10,051 nt of DNA from Actinomycetes bacterium (GTDB lineage: Bacteria; Actinomycetota; Coriobacteriia; Coriobacteriales; Eggerthellaceae). The notes beneath the pieces are model-generated. The model was not told the origin of the DNA and did not search any database. It worked only from the letters and a program-made list of their open reading frames with translations. The stretch's first letter is position 1. Each line of letters opens with the position of its first letter. The translations under genes and the position numbers were made by a program. The stretch is from positions 1 through 10,051 of the forward strand of contig JAEWYG010000055.1 of the NCBI GenBank assembly GCA_023395755.1, written 5' to 3'. Positions 1 through 5,362 of the stretch are shown in pieces.

Positions 1-88
1 CCTTATCTCTCAGTCAGGCCCCTTATGGGCCTGTCTTCCAGATAAGGAATTCTCGTACTCAACTGGTCGTGTACGGCTGGGTATGAGA
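1..88 (+). other. Two adjacent RNA stem-loops, function unknown
   Basis: Two hairpins lie back to back. The first pairs CCTTATCT (1-8) with AGATAAGG (40-47) and, inside a symmetric 6x6 internal loop, CAGGCCC (15-21) with GGGCCTG (27-33) around a five-base loop. The second pairs 51-61 with 78-88: 11 bp including two G-U wobbles (55-84 and 59-80) and a 16-base loop. The wobbles pair only in the plus-strand transcript, so any RNA is transcribed left to right. No U-tract follows, so neither hairpin is an intrinsic terminator. It could be the 3' part of a structured RNA entering from outside the window, or part of a long leader of the gene at 263. I do not recognise the family. A third, weaker hairpin (AACT..CGAA with TTCGAGTT, about 111-134) follows. 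Confidence 0.5.
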
Positions 89-171
89 GTAAAAGTAAAG
101 TGTTCAGTTCAACTTGCGAATCAACCTTCGAGTTTATTCCTGTGACATTTAATGTTTTTACGTTGCAGCGC

Positions 172-199
172 TTCTTGGTAGACCCAATTTCGGTAAAAT
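172..199 (+). promoter_or_regulatory. Weak candidate promoter for the 263 gene
   Basis: TTCTTG (172-177) and TAAAAT (194-199) are separated by 16 bases and stand about 65 bases before the ATG at 263. The -10 is good and the -35 poor. It is the best pair I could find in the gene-free stretch 89-262. Transcription could instead enter from upstream of the window. Confidence 0.25.
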
Positions 200-219
200 G
201 TGACTCGAGAATATACATT

Positions 220-237
220 TGCGCAAAAGCGCATTTT
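220..237 (+). terminator. Small terminator-like hairpin before the first gene
   Basis: TGCGC (220-224), loop AAAA (225-228), GCGCA (229-233) and then TTTT (234-237). A 5-bp GC-rich stem followed by four T residues fits a weak intrinsic terminator. It sits just upstream of the ribosome-binding site at 249, so it could end a transcript arriving from upstream or attenuate the following gene. The short stem and short T-tract make it uncertain. Confidence 0.35.
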
Positions 238-248
238 CAATAGCTGCG

Positions 249-256
249 AAGGAGGT
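249..256 (+). promoter_or_regulatory. Strong Shine-Dalgarno fixing the start at 263
   Basis: AAGGAGGT lies six bases before the ATG at 263. It is a near-perfect anti-16S match and decides this start over the in-frame GTG at 200, which has no such site and would place the terminator-like hairpin inside the coding region. Confidence 0.85.
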
Positions 257-262
257 GGGCCC

Positions 263-1861
263 ATGTTCGAAAATGCTGATACGAACAACTCGCCAAGTCA
301 AAACGACGAATACGATAACAACTCTTCCACCGACTATCTGCGCCGTGCTGCGCAGGCAAGCGCATCGGGTGATGCTGTGCTGGGCATGCACCTGTATCTT
401 GCTGCGTTTGAACAAGGTACGCGCGGTGCCTATGCCCCTGATGATGAAGCGGTCGACGGACTGCGTCAGGCGTGGTCTTTGGCCTGTAAGCTAAAAGAAC
501 GCTCGTTGGCGGAGTATATTTTTGAGAAATTGGAGCCATTTCTGACCCCGGCTGAGGTGTCTATCTGTGCTGAACAGCTTCAACGATTGGCCTTGGATAA
601 GCTGGAGGAGTTCGGGCTGACCCGTGAGGATCTGGAAGACATGACCGATATGATCTCTCAGGATTTTTTGGGCATCGAGGCACCGCGGCTAATGAAGGTG
701 GAGCACGTAACGTTGCCTGGTGCATTGGGCGTGGGTTTGGCTCAGCCAAACAAAGCAAAGACGGCCATCAATGCGATAACCGAAGTGGCCGCTACGAAAT
801 CGGAGACTGCTGCAGAGGATGCTACCGCAGCTGAGACGACACTTGATGCATCTGATCACAAAACTGCAATGGCGCGTACCGCGCAAACAGAGGTAGAGAG
901 TGGCGACGATGCCGATGCTCACGCGGTAGTGGCATCGCTGGAGCGCATCACCTATGCCGATATCGTTGGGTATCGCGACACGGTGGCGCTTATGCGGGAT
1001 TTTGGTGTGGGCATGCAAAACGACCTTCAGTTTCAAGACTTGGTCTCGCTGCTGAATACACGTCACGGTTTGGACAGTATGCCTGCCGCCGATGCTATCT
1101 TGTTCCGTTCGCCTGCACGCGAAGATGCGAACCGCTTTATGGTTGCTACCCTAGGTGAGCTGGGTATGCCAGCTATTCGTATGCGTATGGAGGAGAATCT
1201 GCAGGGTATGCCCGTGTTATGTGTTATGGCTCAGGCTGACAATCAACCCAAGTTGAATACTGCTCGGAACGCTTTTGATGGCCCTGGTGTATTGTTGCTG
1301 GAAGATCTTGACTTGTGGGTATCGCCGTATGCAGATCCATCGGAAGACATGGGCGGTTTTGTGATTACTAGTCTTTCTCGCGGCGCGCGTGAGGCTATTA
1401 GTCTCATTCGTTCGGCGGCTGAGAGCCCCGATGTGTTCGTTTTGGCGAGCGCGTCTGAAGAAGGTGAAATAGACCCCTTCTTCTATGATCTTCTCGAGCC
1501 TTTGTCCATTGTGGATATTGACTACCCTACGCCAGCTGAACGCGCTGATATTTGGATGGAGATAGCACGCGAACATCCTTCGCTGCGCAGCATTTGTCGC
1601 GCCGACTTGGTTAAGTATTCTGACGGCATGCCGCGCTACGATATGTATATGGCTGCCCGCGAAGCGGTTGAGGAAGCTTATAAGGCAGGTCTTACGAACC
1701 GTCGCTACGTGGCGGTTACGAAGGATAATTTGTTTGAGAAACTGGCTGCTTATCAGCCATTGGACTCAGCCCAATATCGTGCGCTTGAAGATGCTGTTGT
1801 TGTTGATTTTCGGCGCGAATTGGAGCATCTTGACGATCTATTGAAAGGAACTGGGGAGTAG
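263..1861 (+). CDS. AAA+-like protein with degenerate ATPase motifs
   Basis: 532 aa, cytoplasmic, no signal peptide or membrane segment. Residues about 20-150 look helical and could be a repeat or adaptor region. Residues about 165-225 are an Ala/Thr/Glu/Asp-rich linker. From I229 (ITYADIVGY) the order of an AAA+ domain can be followed: an ILF strand and loop at the Walker A position reading RSPAREDANRF (282-292), with no GxxGxGK[ST] and no P-loop lysine; a Walker B-like strand GVLLLEDLDLW (342-352), with Glu-Asp where the family has Asp-Glu; a sensor-1-like VFVLASASEEGEIDPFF; and a helical lid. I see no RPGRFDR-type arginine finger. It therefore looks like an AAA+ fold that has lost ATP hydrolysis, perhaps acting as a scaffold or regulator. 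The stop is five bases before the Rrf2 gene, whose Shine-Dalgarno GGGGAG lies in its last codons, so the two are probably cotranscribed. The role is unknown. Confidence 0.8.
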   Translation: MFENADTNNSPSQNDEYDNNSSTDYLRRAAQASASGDAVLGMHLYLAAFEQGTRGAYAPDDEAVDGLRQAWSLACKLKERSLAEYIFEKLEPFLTPAEVSICAEQLQRLALDKLEEFGLTREDLEDMTDMISQDFLGIEAPRLMKVEHVTLPGALGVGLAQPNKAKTAINAITEVAATKSETAAEDATAAETTLDASDHKTAMARTAQTEVESGDDADAHAVVASLERITYADIVGYRDTVALMRDFGVGMQNDLQFQDLVSLLNTRHGLDSMPAADAILFRSPAREDANRFMVATLGELGMPAIRMRMEENLQGMPVLCVMAQADNQPKLNTARNAFDGPGVLLLEDLDLWVSPYADPSEDMGGFVITSLSRGAREAISLIRSAAESPDVFVLASASEEGEIDPFFYDLLEPLSIVDIDYPTPAERADIWMEIAREHPSLRSICRADLVKYSDGMPRYDMYMAAREAVEEAYKAGLTNRRYVAVTKDNLFEKLAAYQPLDSAQYRALEDAVVVDFRRELEHLDDLLKGTGE

Positions 1862-1866
1862 AGCAT

Positions 1867-2412
1867 ATGGATATCACGCGACGTTGTGACTACGCCTGCC
1901 GAATTCTCCGCGCAGCTTACAAGAGCGGGGATGCTTATGTTTCGGTCTCGGATATTGCTGAAGCGGAGGATATTCCTTATGCGTTCGCCCGGAGTATTCA
2001 GCATGATTTGGTAAAGGCAGCGCTTATTAAGACGGTGCGTGGAGCGCGCGGCGGTTTGGCACTTAATTGTGATCCAGCTACGGTGACCTTGCTTGATGTA
2101 CTAGAGTCCGTTCAGGGACCAGTGAGCGTGTCTTTATGTGCTATTGATCCTGAATATTGCGAAAAGCAGGGAGGCTGCGCTTACAACAAGGTTTGGCAGG
2201 GTGCTGATCGTCTACTAAATGGATACTTTGCGGCTATTACGCTAAGAGATCTATTCGAGCAGGGCGGCGCGCATCCTGCTGTTGTGGCTGCTATGGCATC
2301 AGGCGATGCTCCTACCTCCTGTGGAGAGCACGGTAAGATATCAGAGGGACAGGTGAGTAGCTGTTCTTGTTTAAGTGATACACTTTCTTGCACTCAAGGG
2401 CAATGCTATTGA
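1867..2412 (+). CDS. Rrf2-family regulator, IscR-type cysteines
   Basis: 181 aa. Rrf2 proteins are dimeric winged-helix repressors or activators, many of which sense Fe-S status, NO or redox through a bound cluster. The N-terminus (DITRRCDYACRILRAAY) is the typical first helix. The helix-turn-helix follows (VSVSDIAEAEDIPYAFARSI, about 25-44), then the wing RGARGGLAL (58-66). C91, C98 and C104 closely match the positions of the three cluster ligands of E. coli IscR, so a [2Fe-2S] or [4Fe-4S] cluster is likely. The last 30 residues are unusual, with five further cysteines at 152, 166, 168, 175 and 180, including a C-x-C pair. GGGGAG (1853-1858) stands eight bases before the ATG. The 3' end overlaps the MutY-like gene. 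IscR and NsrR are possible roles, but no isc, suf or NO genes are nearby, so I give no symbol. Confidence 0.88.
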   Translation: MDITRRCDYACRILRAAYKSGDAYVSVSDIAEAEDIPYAFARSIQHDLVKAALIKTVRGARGGLALNCDPATVTLLDVLESVQGPVSVSLCAIDPEYCEKQGGCAYNKVWQGADRLLNGYFAAITLRDLFEQGGAHPAVVAAMASGDAPTSCGEHGKISEGQVSSCSCLSDTLSCTQGQCY

Positions 2413-3278
2413 TAAACGGGGATCGTCCTGAGTGGCCGTGTGGTGATCCTGATCGGGACACCTTCGTTGAGCGCGTGCGTGCTCAGGGAGCCAATCTTTA
2501 TCGAGATCTGCCGTGGCGTAATCTCGATGACCCGTATGCCGTACTCGTATCTGAGATTATGCTACAACAGACTCAGGTAGCGCGGGTTGGTCGTTTCTGG
2601 ACGCATTTTTTGACACAATTTCCCACTCTTGATGCGCTTGCTGCTGCCGATACGGCTGATGTGCTGGAGTTGTGGCAAGGGCTTGGTTACAACCGCCGTG
2701 CGCTGGCTCTTAAAAAGACGGCGGACAAGTGTGCAGCCGAGCGAGGAGGGGTGCTGCCCGATACGGCCGAGGAACTGGAGATGCTGCCCGGCATCGGGCC
2801 AGCTACGGCGGCTGGTGTTATAGCGTTTGCTTTTGATCGTCCCTCAATGTATCTCGAAACGAATGTGCGCACGGTGTTTTTGCACGAACTGTTTCCTGGT
2901 TGCGAGGGTGTGAGCGATAAACAACTTGCTCCGTTGGTGGCTGATACCTGCCCAGCAAGGGGCTCTCGGGCATGGTATTACGCGTTGCTAGATTATGGTT
3001 CCTACCTGAAGACGCAGGTGGTAAATCCTTCACGCCGCAGCGCGCACTACACTCGACAGAGTGTTTTTGAAGGCTCGCGTCGTCAGAAGCGTGCAGAACT
3101 CGTACGTATTGTGTTGGCTACGCCTGGCATTGATGTGGGGGAGTTGGCATCTCGTCTTGATTCATTTGAGCGGGCTGGAGGGCGTGACGGTATTGATGGG
3201 TCGGTTTTTGACAGTATCGTTGCGGATCTTGTCTCAGAGGGCTTTTTCCGCCGCGAAGGCGATATTTTTCTTCCTTGA
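2403..3278 (+). CDS. mutY: MutY-like adenine DNA glycosylase, no Fe-S cluster
   Basis: 291 aa from the ATG at 2403. MutY removes adenine mispaired with 8-oxoguanine. Seen here: LPWR (36-39), DPYAVLVSE with E51 at the catalytic Glu of SEVMLQQTQV (50-59), WQGLGYNRRA (91-100), and the helix-hairpin-helix LPGIGPATA (128-136). Two departures matter. The catalytic Asp position (LDGNVKRV in E. coli) reads LETNVRTV, with E152. The C-x6-C-x2-C-x5-C cluster after the core is absent: the matching stretch, NPSRRSAHYTRQS, has no cysteine. Instead of the usual C-terminal Nudix-like 8-oxoG-recognition domain there is a helical, winged-helix-like tail of about 60 residues. It belongs to a cluster-free MutY subgroup; activity on A:8-oxoG is inferred. 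The ATG overlaps the upstream gene by 10 bases. A TTG at 2409, eight bases after AAGGG (2396-2400) and overlapping the Rrf2 stop (TTGA), is a serious alternative start; a TTG at 2388 is less likely. Confidence 0.82.
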   Translation: MLLINGDRPEWPCGDPDRDTFVERVRAQGANLYRDLPWRNLDDPYAVLVSEIMLQQTQVARVGRFWTHFLTQFPTLDALAAADTADVLELWQGLGYNRRALALKKTADKCAAERGGVLPDTAEELEMLPGIGPATAAGVIAFAFDRPSMYLETNVRTVFLHELFPGCEGVSDKQLAPLVADTCPARGSRAWYYALLDYGSYLKTQVVNPSRRSAHYTRQSVFEGSRRQKRAELVRIVLATPGIDVGELASRLDSFERAGGRDGIDGSVFDSIVADLVSEGFFRREGDIFLP

Positions 3279-3289
3279 AAGACGAGTTG

Positions 3290-3298
3290 TGGTAGAAT
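3290..3298 (+). promoter_or_regulatory. Extended -10 promoter for the riboswitch-mntP transcript
   Basis: TG (3290-3291), one base, then TAGAAT (3293-3298) makes an extended -10 element twelve bases after the mutY stop. No good -35 lies 16-18 bases upstream; a TTGAAA is present but only 12 bases away. The implied start, about 3304-3306, falls at the 5' edge of riboswitch helix P1, which supports it. Confidence 0.55.
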
Positions 3299-3302
3299 CC
3301 CT

Positions 3303-3464
3303 CTACTCCGTGGGGGAGTAGTCGGCGCCTTGTGCGCGGCCAAGTCAACATACTGCTTCGCGTGCCGAAGCTGGCTTAAGCCTAAAATGACGAGACTCGC
3401 GGTGTGGCGCATGCGTCGCACCGTTCATTATGCAGCCGGTGCGTCTTAGCGCCGGTATTTTTTT
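3303..3464 (+). promoter_or_regulatory. yybP-ykoY Mn2+ riboswitch with expression platform
   Basis: The aptamer core shows the family's conserved bases: GGGGAGTAG (3313-3321), GTCAACATACTG (about 3344-3355) and TGACGAGAC (3388-3396). P1 closes it by pairing 3303-3312 with 3398-3407, with one T-T mismatch at 3307/3403. Three further helices compete. An anti-antiterminator pairs 3400-3406 with 3417-3423. An antiterminator pairs CGCACCG (3417-3423) with CGGTGCG (3437-3443) perfectly. A terminator pairs 3436-3442 with 3449-3455. The family binds Mn2+ and commonly controls Mn2+ exporters. The pairing logic predicts that Mn2+ stabilises P1, frees 3417-3423 to form the antiterminator, and so turns mntP on. 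Confidence 0.93.
3436..3464 (+). terminator. Riboswitch-controlled intrinsic terminator
   Basis: CCGGTGC (3436-3442) pairs with GCGCCGG (3449-3455) in a 7-bp stem with one G-U pair and a six-base loop. A run of seven T residues (3458-3464) follows. It lies between the aptamer and mntP and is the OFF state of the switch. Confidence 0.85.
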
Positions 3465-3531
3465 GCCCGTAAGTCGAGACGAACGCTATGGGCAAGTTGG
3501 GGCGACTGAAGAAGACGAGAGGATACGTGCC

Positions 3532-4110
3532 GTGGGTTTTGTTGAATTGTTCCTAATTGCCGTAGGGCTGTCTATGGATGCTTTTGCTGTATCGATTTGT
3601 AAGGGCTTATGTATGAAGCGCCTGAACTTGCGTCAGGCTGCGGTTATTGCCTTATTTTTTGGTGGCTTTCAGGCTGCTATGCCTCTCATAGGCTGGGCGC
3701 TCGGAACGCAGTTCGAGCGATTTATTACACCAGTCGATCACTGGATTGCTTTTGTACTTTTGGCTATCATCGGAGGCAAGATGCTTTGGGATGCCTTTCA
3801 CGGCGATGATGAGGGCGTTTCATGTTCGGTTGATGGTAAGCTTGATATGCGTGAGCTTACCATGATGGCTATTGCGACCAGTATCGATGCTCTTGCGGTG
3901 GGTATCACGTTTGCTTTTCTAAGCGTGGAGATAGCCCCTGCCGTAGGCCTTATTGGTATTACTACCCTTGTACTGTCTCTTGTAGGTGTGGCCGTAGGCC
4001 ATCGTTTTGGCGCGCGTTATGAAAAGCCGACTACCATAGCCGGTGGTGTGGTGCTTATTCTTATAGGTCTAAAAATTTTGCTAGAACACCTCGATATTAT
4101 TTCGTTTTAA
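3532..4110 (+). CDS. mntP: Manganese efflux pump MntP
   Basis: 192 aa from a GTG start, close to the 188 aa of E. coli MntP. This six-helix inner-membrane protein exports Mn2+ to prevent toxicity. The two inverted repeats each carry the signature: GLSMDAFAVSICKG with D16 in helix 1, and ATSIDALAVGITFAF with D119 in helix 4. These acidic residues are at the positions needed for transport in the E. coli protein. The start is set by AGAGGA (3518-3523), eight bases before GTG, and by the protein beginning GFVELFLIAVGL as in the family. An upstream ATG at 3430 would run the coding region through the terminator hairpin. Expression is controlled by the Mn2+ riboswitch directly upstream. The stop codon TAA (4108-4110) overlaps the stop of the convergent pheA. 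Confidence 0.94.
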   Translation: MGFVELFLIAVGLSMDAFAVSICKGLCMKRLNLRQAAVIALFFGGFQAAMPLIGWALGTQFERFITPVDHWIAFVLLAIIGGKMLWDAFHGDDEGVSCSVDGKLDMRELTMMAIATSIDALAVGITFAFLSVEIAPAVGLIGITTLVLSLVGVAVGHRFGARYEKPTTIAGGVVLILIGLKILLEHLDIISF

Positions 4111-4976
4111 AGTACCGCGCTACGCTGTACGATGGGGTAGCTTCCCAATACCTTTACTTCGCGCAGTTTGAGGCGGAGACAATTCAGCGCAGTTTGAACG
4201 GCGTGGTCATTTTCGGAACCCTCGAATTCGATGAAGAACATATAATCTCCCAGTGCTTGTTTGGTGGGGCGAGACTGGATCATCGAGAGATCAATGCCAG
4301 CAAAGGCGAACTCTGAGAGGATCATGTGGAGCGTTCCTGCGCGGTTTACCTGCAGGAAGAGAGCGAGTGATGTTTTGAGTTTCTCGCCAGAGAATACTGG
4401 TGCGTGCCCTTGTCGGCCAATGAGAGCGAATGCTGTTTGATTGCCGAAGTGGTCTTCGATGTCGCGTTCGTAGACTTGTGCCCCATAAAGATCGGCGGCG
4501 AATGCGTTGGCTATGCCGGCAACATAGGGGTCGGTGGCAGCCAGTCGAGCACTTTCTGCGGTGGATGAAGTGGTGATTGTGTTGCGGCCCGGCAGTCGTT
4601 CGCTCAGAAAACGACGGCACTGTCCAAGCCCCTGAGCATGTGAGGCAACGGTAGTTACGTCTTCAATCTTGGCATCGGGATGCATAACGAGGCAATGGTG
4701 AATGTCTAGCACTTCTTCACCTAGGATGCTGGCCGAACTTTTGAACGCGAAGTTATCAAGGGTGGCGGTGACGGATCCTTCAAGCGAGTTCTCTTTTGCA
4801 ACGACACCGTATTCACATTTTCCGCGGTCGACGCAGTCGAACACTTCGTCAAATGAGGTGCACTCTAGAAGCTGAGGTTGATTGATACCGAGTCGGGCCG
4901 CGAAGGCGCGCGTCGCCTCGTCAGAGTAGGTGCCGGCAGGGCCAAGGTAGGCGAATATGGGTCCGGTGGAAATCAT
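4107..4976 (-). CDS. pheA: Prephenate dehydratase with ACT domain
   Basis: 289 aa, monofunctional. It converts prephenate to phenylpyruvate in phenylalanine synthesis; the ACT domain gives feedback inhibition by phenylalanine. Catalytic part, about 5-187: YLGPAGTYSDEA (10-21), TSFDEVF, ENSLEGSV (62-69), SHAQGLGQC (112-120) and STAESA (138-143). The active-site TRF motif reads T181-A182-F183, so the Thr is kept and the Arg lost. ACT domain, about 200-280: the GALV and ESRP motifs appear as GTLH (214-217) and QSRP (234-237), so Phe control may differ. No chorismate mutase domain. The start at 4976 is fixed by AAGGA (minus strand, 4988-4984), seven bases upstream, and by the protein beginning just before the conserved GPAGTYS. 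A longer in-frame reading to 5177 has no family similarity. The stop codon overlaps that of mntP. Confidence 0.92.
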   Translation of the reverse strand: MISTGPIFAYLGPAGTYSDEATRAFAARLGINQPQLLECTSFDEVFDCVDRGKCEYGVVAKENSLEGSVTATLDNFAFKSSASILGEEVLDIHHCLVMHPDAKIEDVTTVASHAQGLGQCRRFLSERLPGRNTITTSSTAESARLAATDPYVAGIANAFAADLYGAQVYERDIEDHFGNQTAFALIGRQGHAPVFSGEKLKTSLALFLQVNRAGTLHMILSEFAFAGIDLSMIQSRPTKQALGDYMFFIEFEGSENDHAVQTALNCLRLKLREVKVLGSYPIVQRSAVL

Positions 4977-4979
4977 GAT

Positions 4980-5093
4980 GAGGTCCTTAGGCTTTGTTTG
5001 CGTACGGGTGTGCGCCACATTGTGCACTGTGGCAGCATGGTATGGGGTTATGATAACGGTATGGGCACCTGTTCGTGCGTGGTTAAGGTCCTC
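4980..5093 (-). promoter_or_regulatory. Structured pheA leader masking its Shine-Dalgarno
   Basis: In the minus-strand transcript 5093-5084 can pair with 4989-4980: five pairs, one mismatch (5089/4984), four pairs. The 3' arm contains the AAGGA ribosome-binding site of pheA. The enclosed loop holds a second hairpin, 5011-5019 with 5028-5037 (9 bp, one bulge at 5034). I found no terminator T-tract, T-box motif or Phe-rich leader peptide, so control at translation initiation is the simplest reading. Structure seen by hand only. Confidence 0.4.
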
Positions 5094-5181
5094 TGCAGAA
5101 ATCCTACAATTCTCCTGTTTTTCGATGAGTGGTATTGCATCGTACGTTTTAAGTGGGAGGTGGCCTCTTCTATGCATGTTT

Positions 5182-5212
5182 CTGCATAAAAATAAGCTTG
5201 ACCTGCATAAAA
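5182..5212. repeat. Direct repeat CTGCATAAAA, 21-bp period
   Basis: CTGCATAAAA occurs at 5182-5191 and again at 5203-5212, exactly 21 bp apart, or two turns of the helix. A related ATGCAT lies at 5172-5177. Same-face spacing between divergent pheA and hyaA suggests binding of two copies of one regulator. I do not recognise the site. Confidence 0.5.
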
Positions 5213-5213
5213 T

Positions 5214-5227
5214 TTGTTACGTAACAA
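5214..5227. promoter_or_regulatory. Perfect 14-bp palindrome, FNR/CRP-like operator
   Basis: TTGTTACGTAACAA is a perfect palindrome with the 5-4-5 arrangement of FNR-family sites (TTGAT-n4-ATCAA). A further copy of the right half, CGTAACA, occurs at 5234-5240, 14 bases after the first (5220-5226). It lies 136 bp before hyaA. A Crp/Fnr-type regulator responding to oxygen or redox would suit a hydrogenase operon, but no such gene is in the window and the half-site is not canonical FNR. Confidence 0.5.
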
Positions 5228-5241
5228 CCATTCCGTAACAT
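5214..5241 (+). promoter_or_regulatory. Candidate hya operon promoter
   Basis: TTGTTA (5214-5219), a 16-base spacer and TAACAT (5236-5241) match four of six consensus bases each. The -35 would coincide with the palindrome, which would suit repression or close activator contact. An alternative -10 is TAGACC (5245-5250). The implied leader is about 115 bases. Confidence 0.3.
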
Positions 5242-5249
5242 TTTTAGAC

Positions 5250-5266
5250 CATTTGCGGCTCAAATG
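5250..5266. repeat. Inverted repeat in the hya leader
   Basis: CATTTG (5250-5255) and CAAATG (5261-5266) form a perfect 6-bp inverted repeat around CGGCT. It lies near the predicted transcription start and could be an operator or a weak leader hairpin. No T-tract follows. Confidence 0.35.
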
Positions 5267-5343
5267 TTGCGCTCACGTCACCGCCACGTTAGAGCTAGAA
5301 ATTCTCGGGGAAAATGCATCCAGTATGTTATGTCAGACGAGAG

Positions 5344-5357
5344 CACCTGAGGAGGTG
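5344..5357 (+). promoter_or_regulatory. Hairpin covering the hyaA Shine-Dalgarno
   Basis: CACCT (5344-5348), loop GAGG, AGGTG (5353-5357): a 5-bp stem that includes the GGAGGT ribosome-binding site (5351-5356) placed six bases before the hyaA ATG at 5363. This Shine-Dalgarno also rules for the ATG rather than the GTG at 5357. The stem may limit translation unless melted. Confidence 0.45.
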
Positions 5358-5362
5358 TGCAC

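Noticed and set aside
1..47. First stem-loop as an intrinsic terminator of an upstream gene
   Set aside because: No T-tract follows on either strand, and the large symmetric internal loop is atypical.
200..262. GTG start for the AAA+-like gene
   Set aside because: No ribosome-binding site; the coding sequence would cross a terminator-like hairpin, whereas the ATG at 263 has a near-perfect Shine-Dalgarno.
3275..3298. TTGAAA with TAGAAT as a normal promoter
   Set aside because: The spacer is only 12 bases; the extended -10 explains the site better.
3430..3531. Upstream ATG extending mntP by 34 codons
   Set aside because: It would place the riboswitch terminator within the coding region, has no Shine-Dalgarno, and the added residues do not resemble MntP.
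4977..5177. N-terminal extension of PheA to 5177
   Set aside because: The added residues do not look like the family, and AAGGA sits correctly for the ATG at 4976.
5048..5263. 71-codon minus-strand reading frame before pheA, possible leader peptide
   Set aside because: No Phe-rich run, no terminator/antiterminator pair and no recognisable similarity; probably chance.
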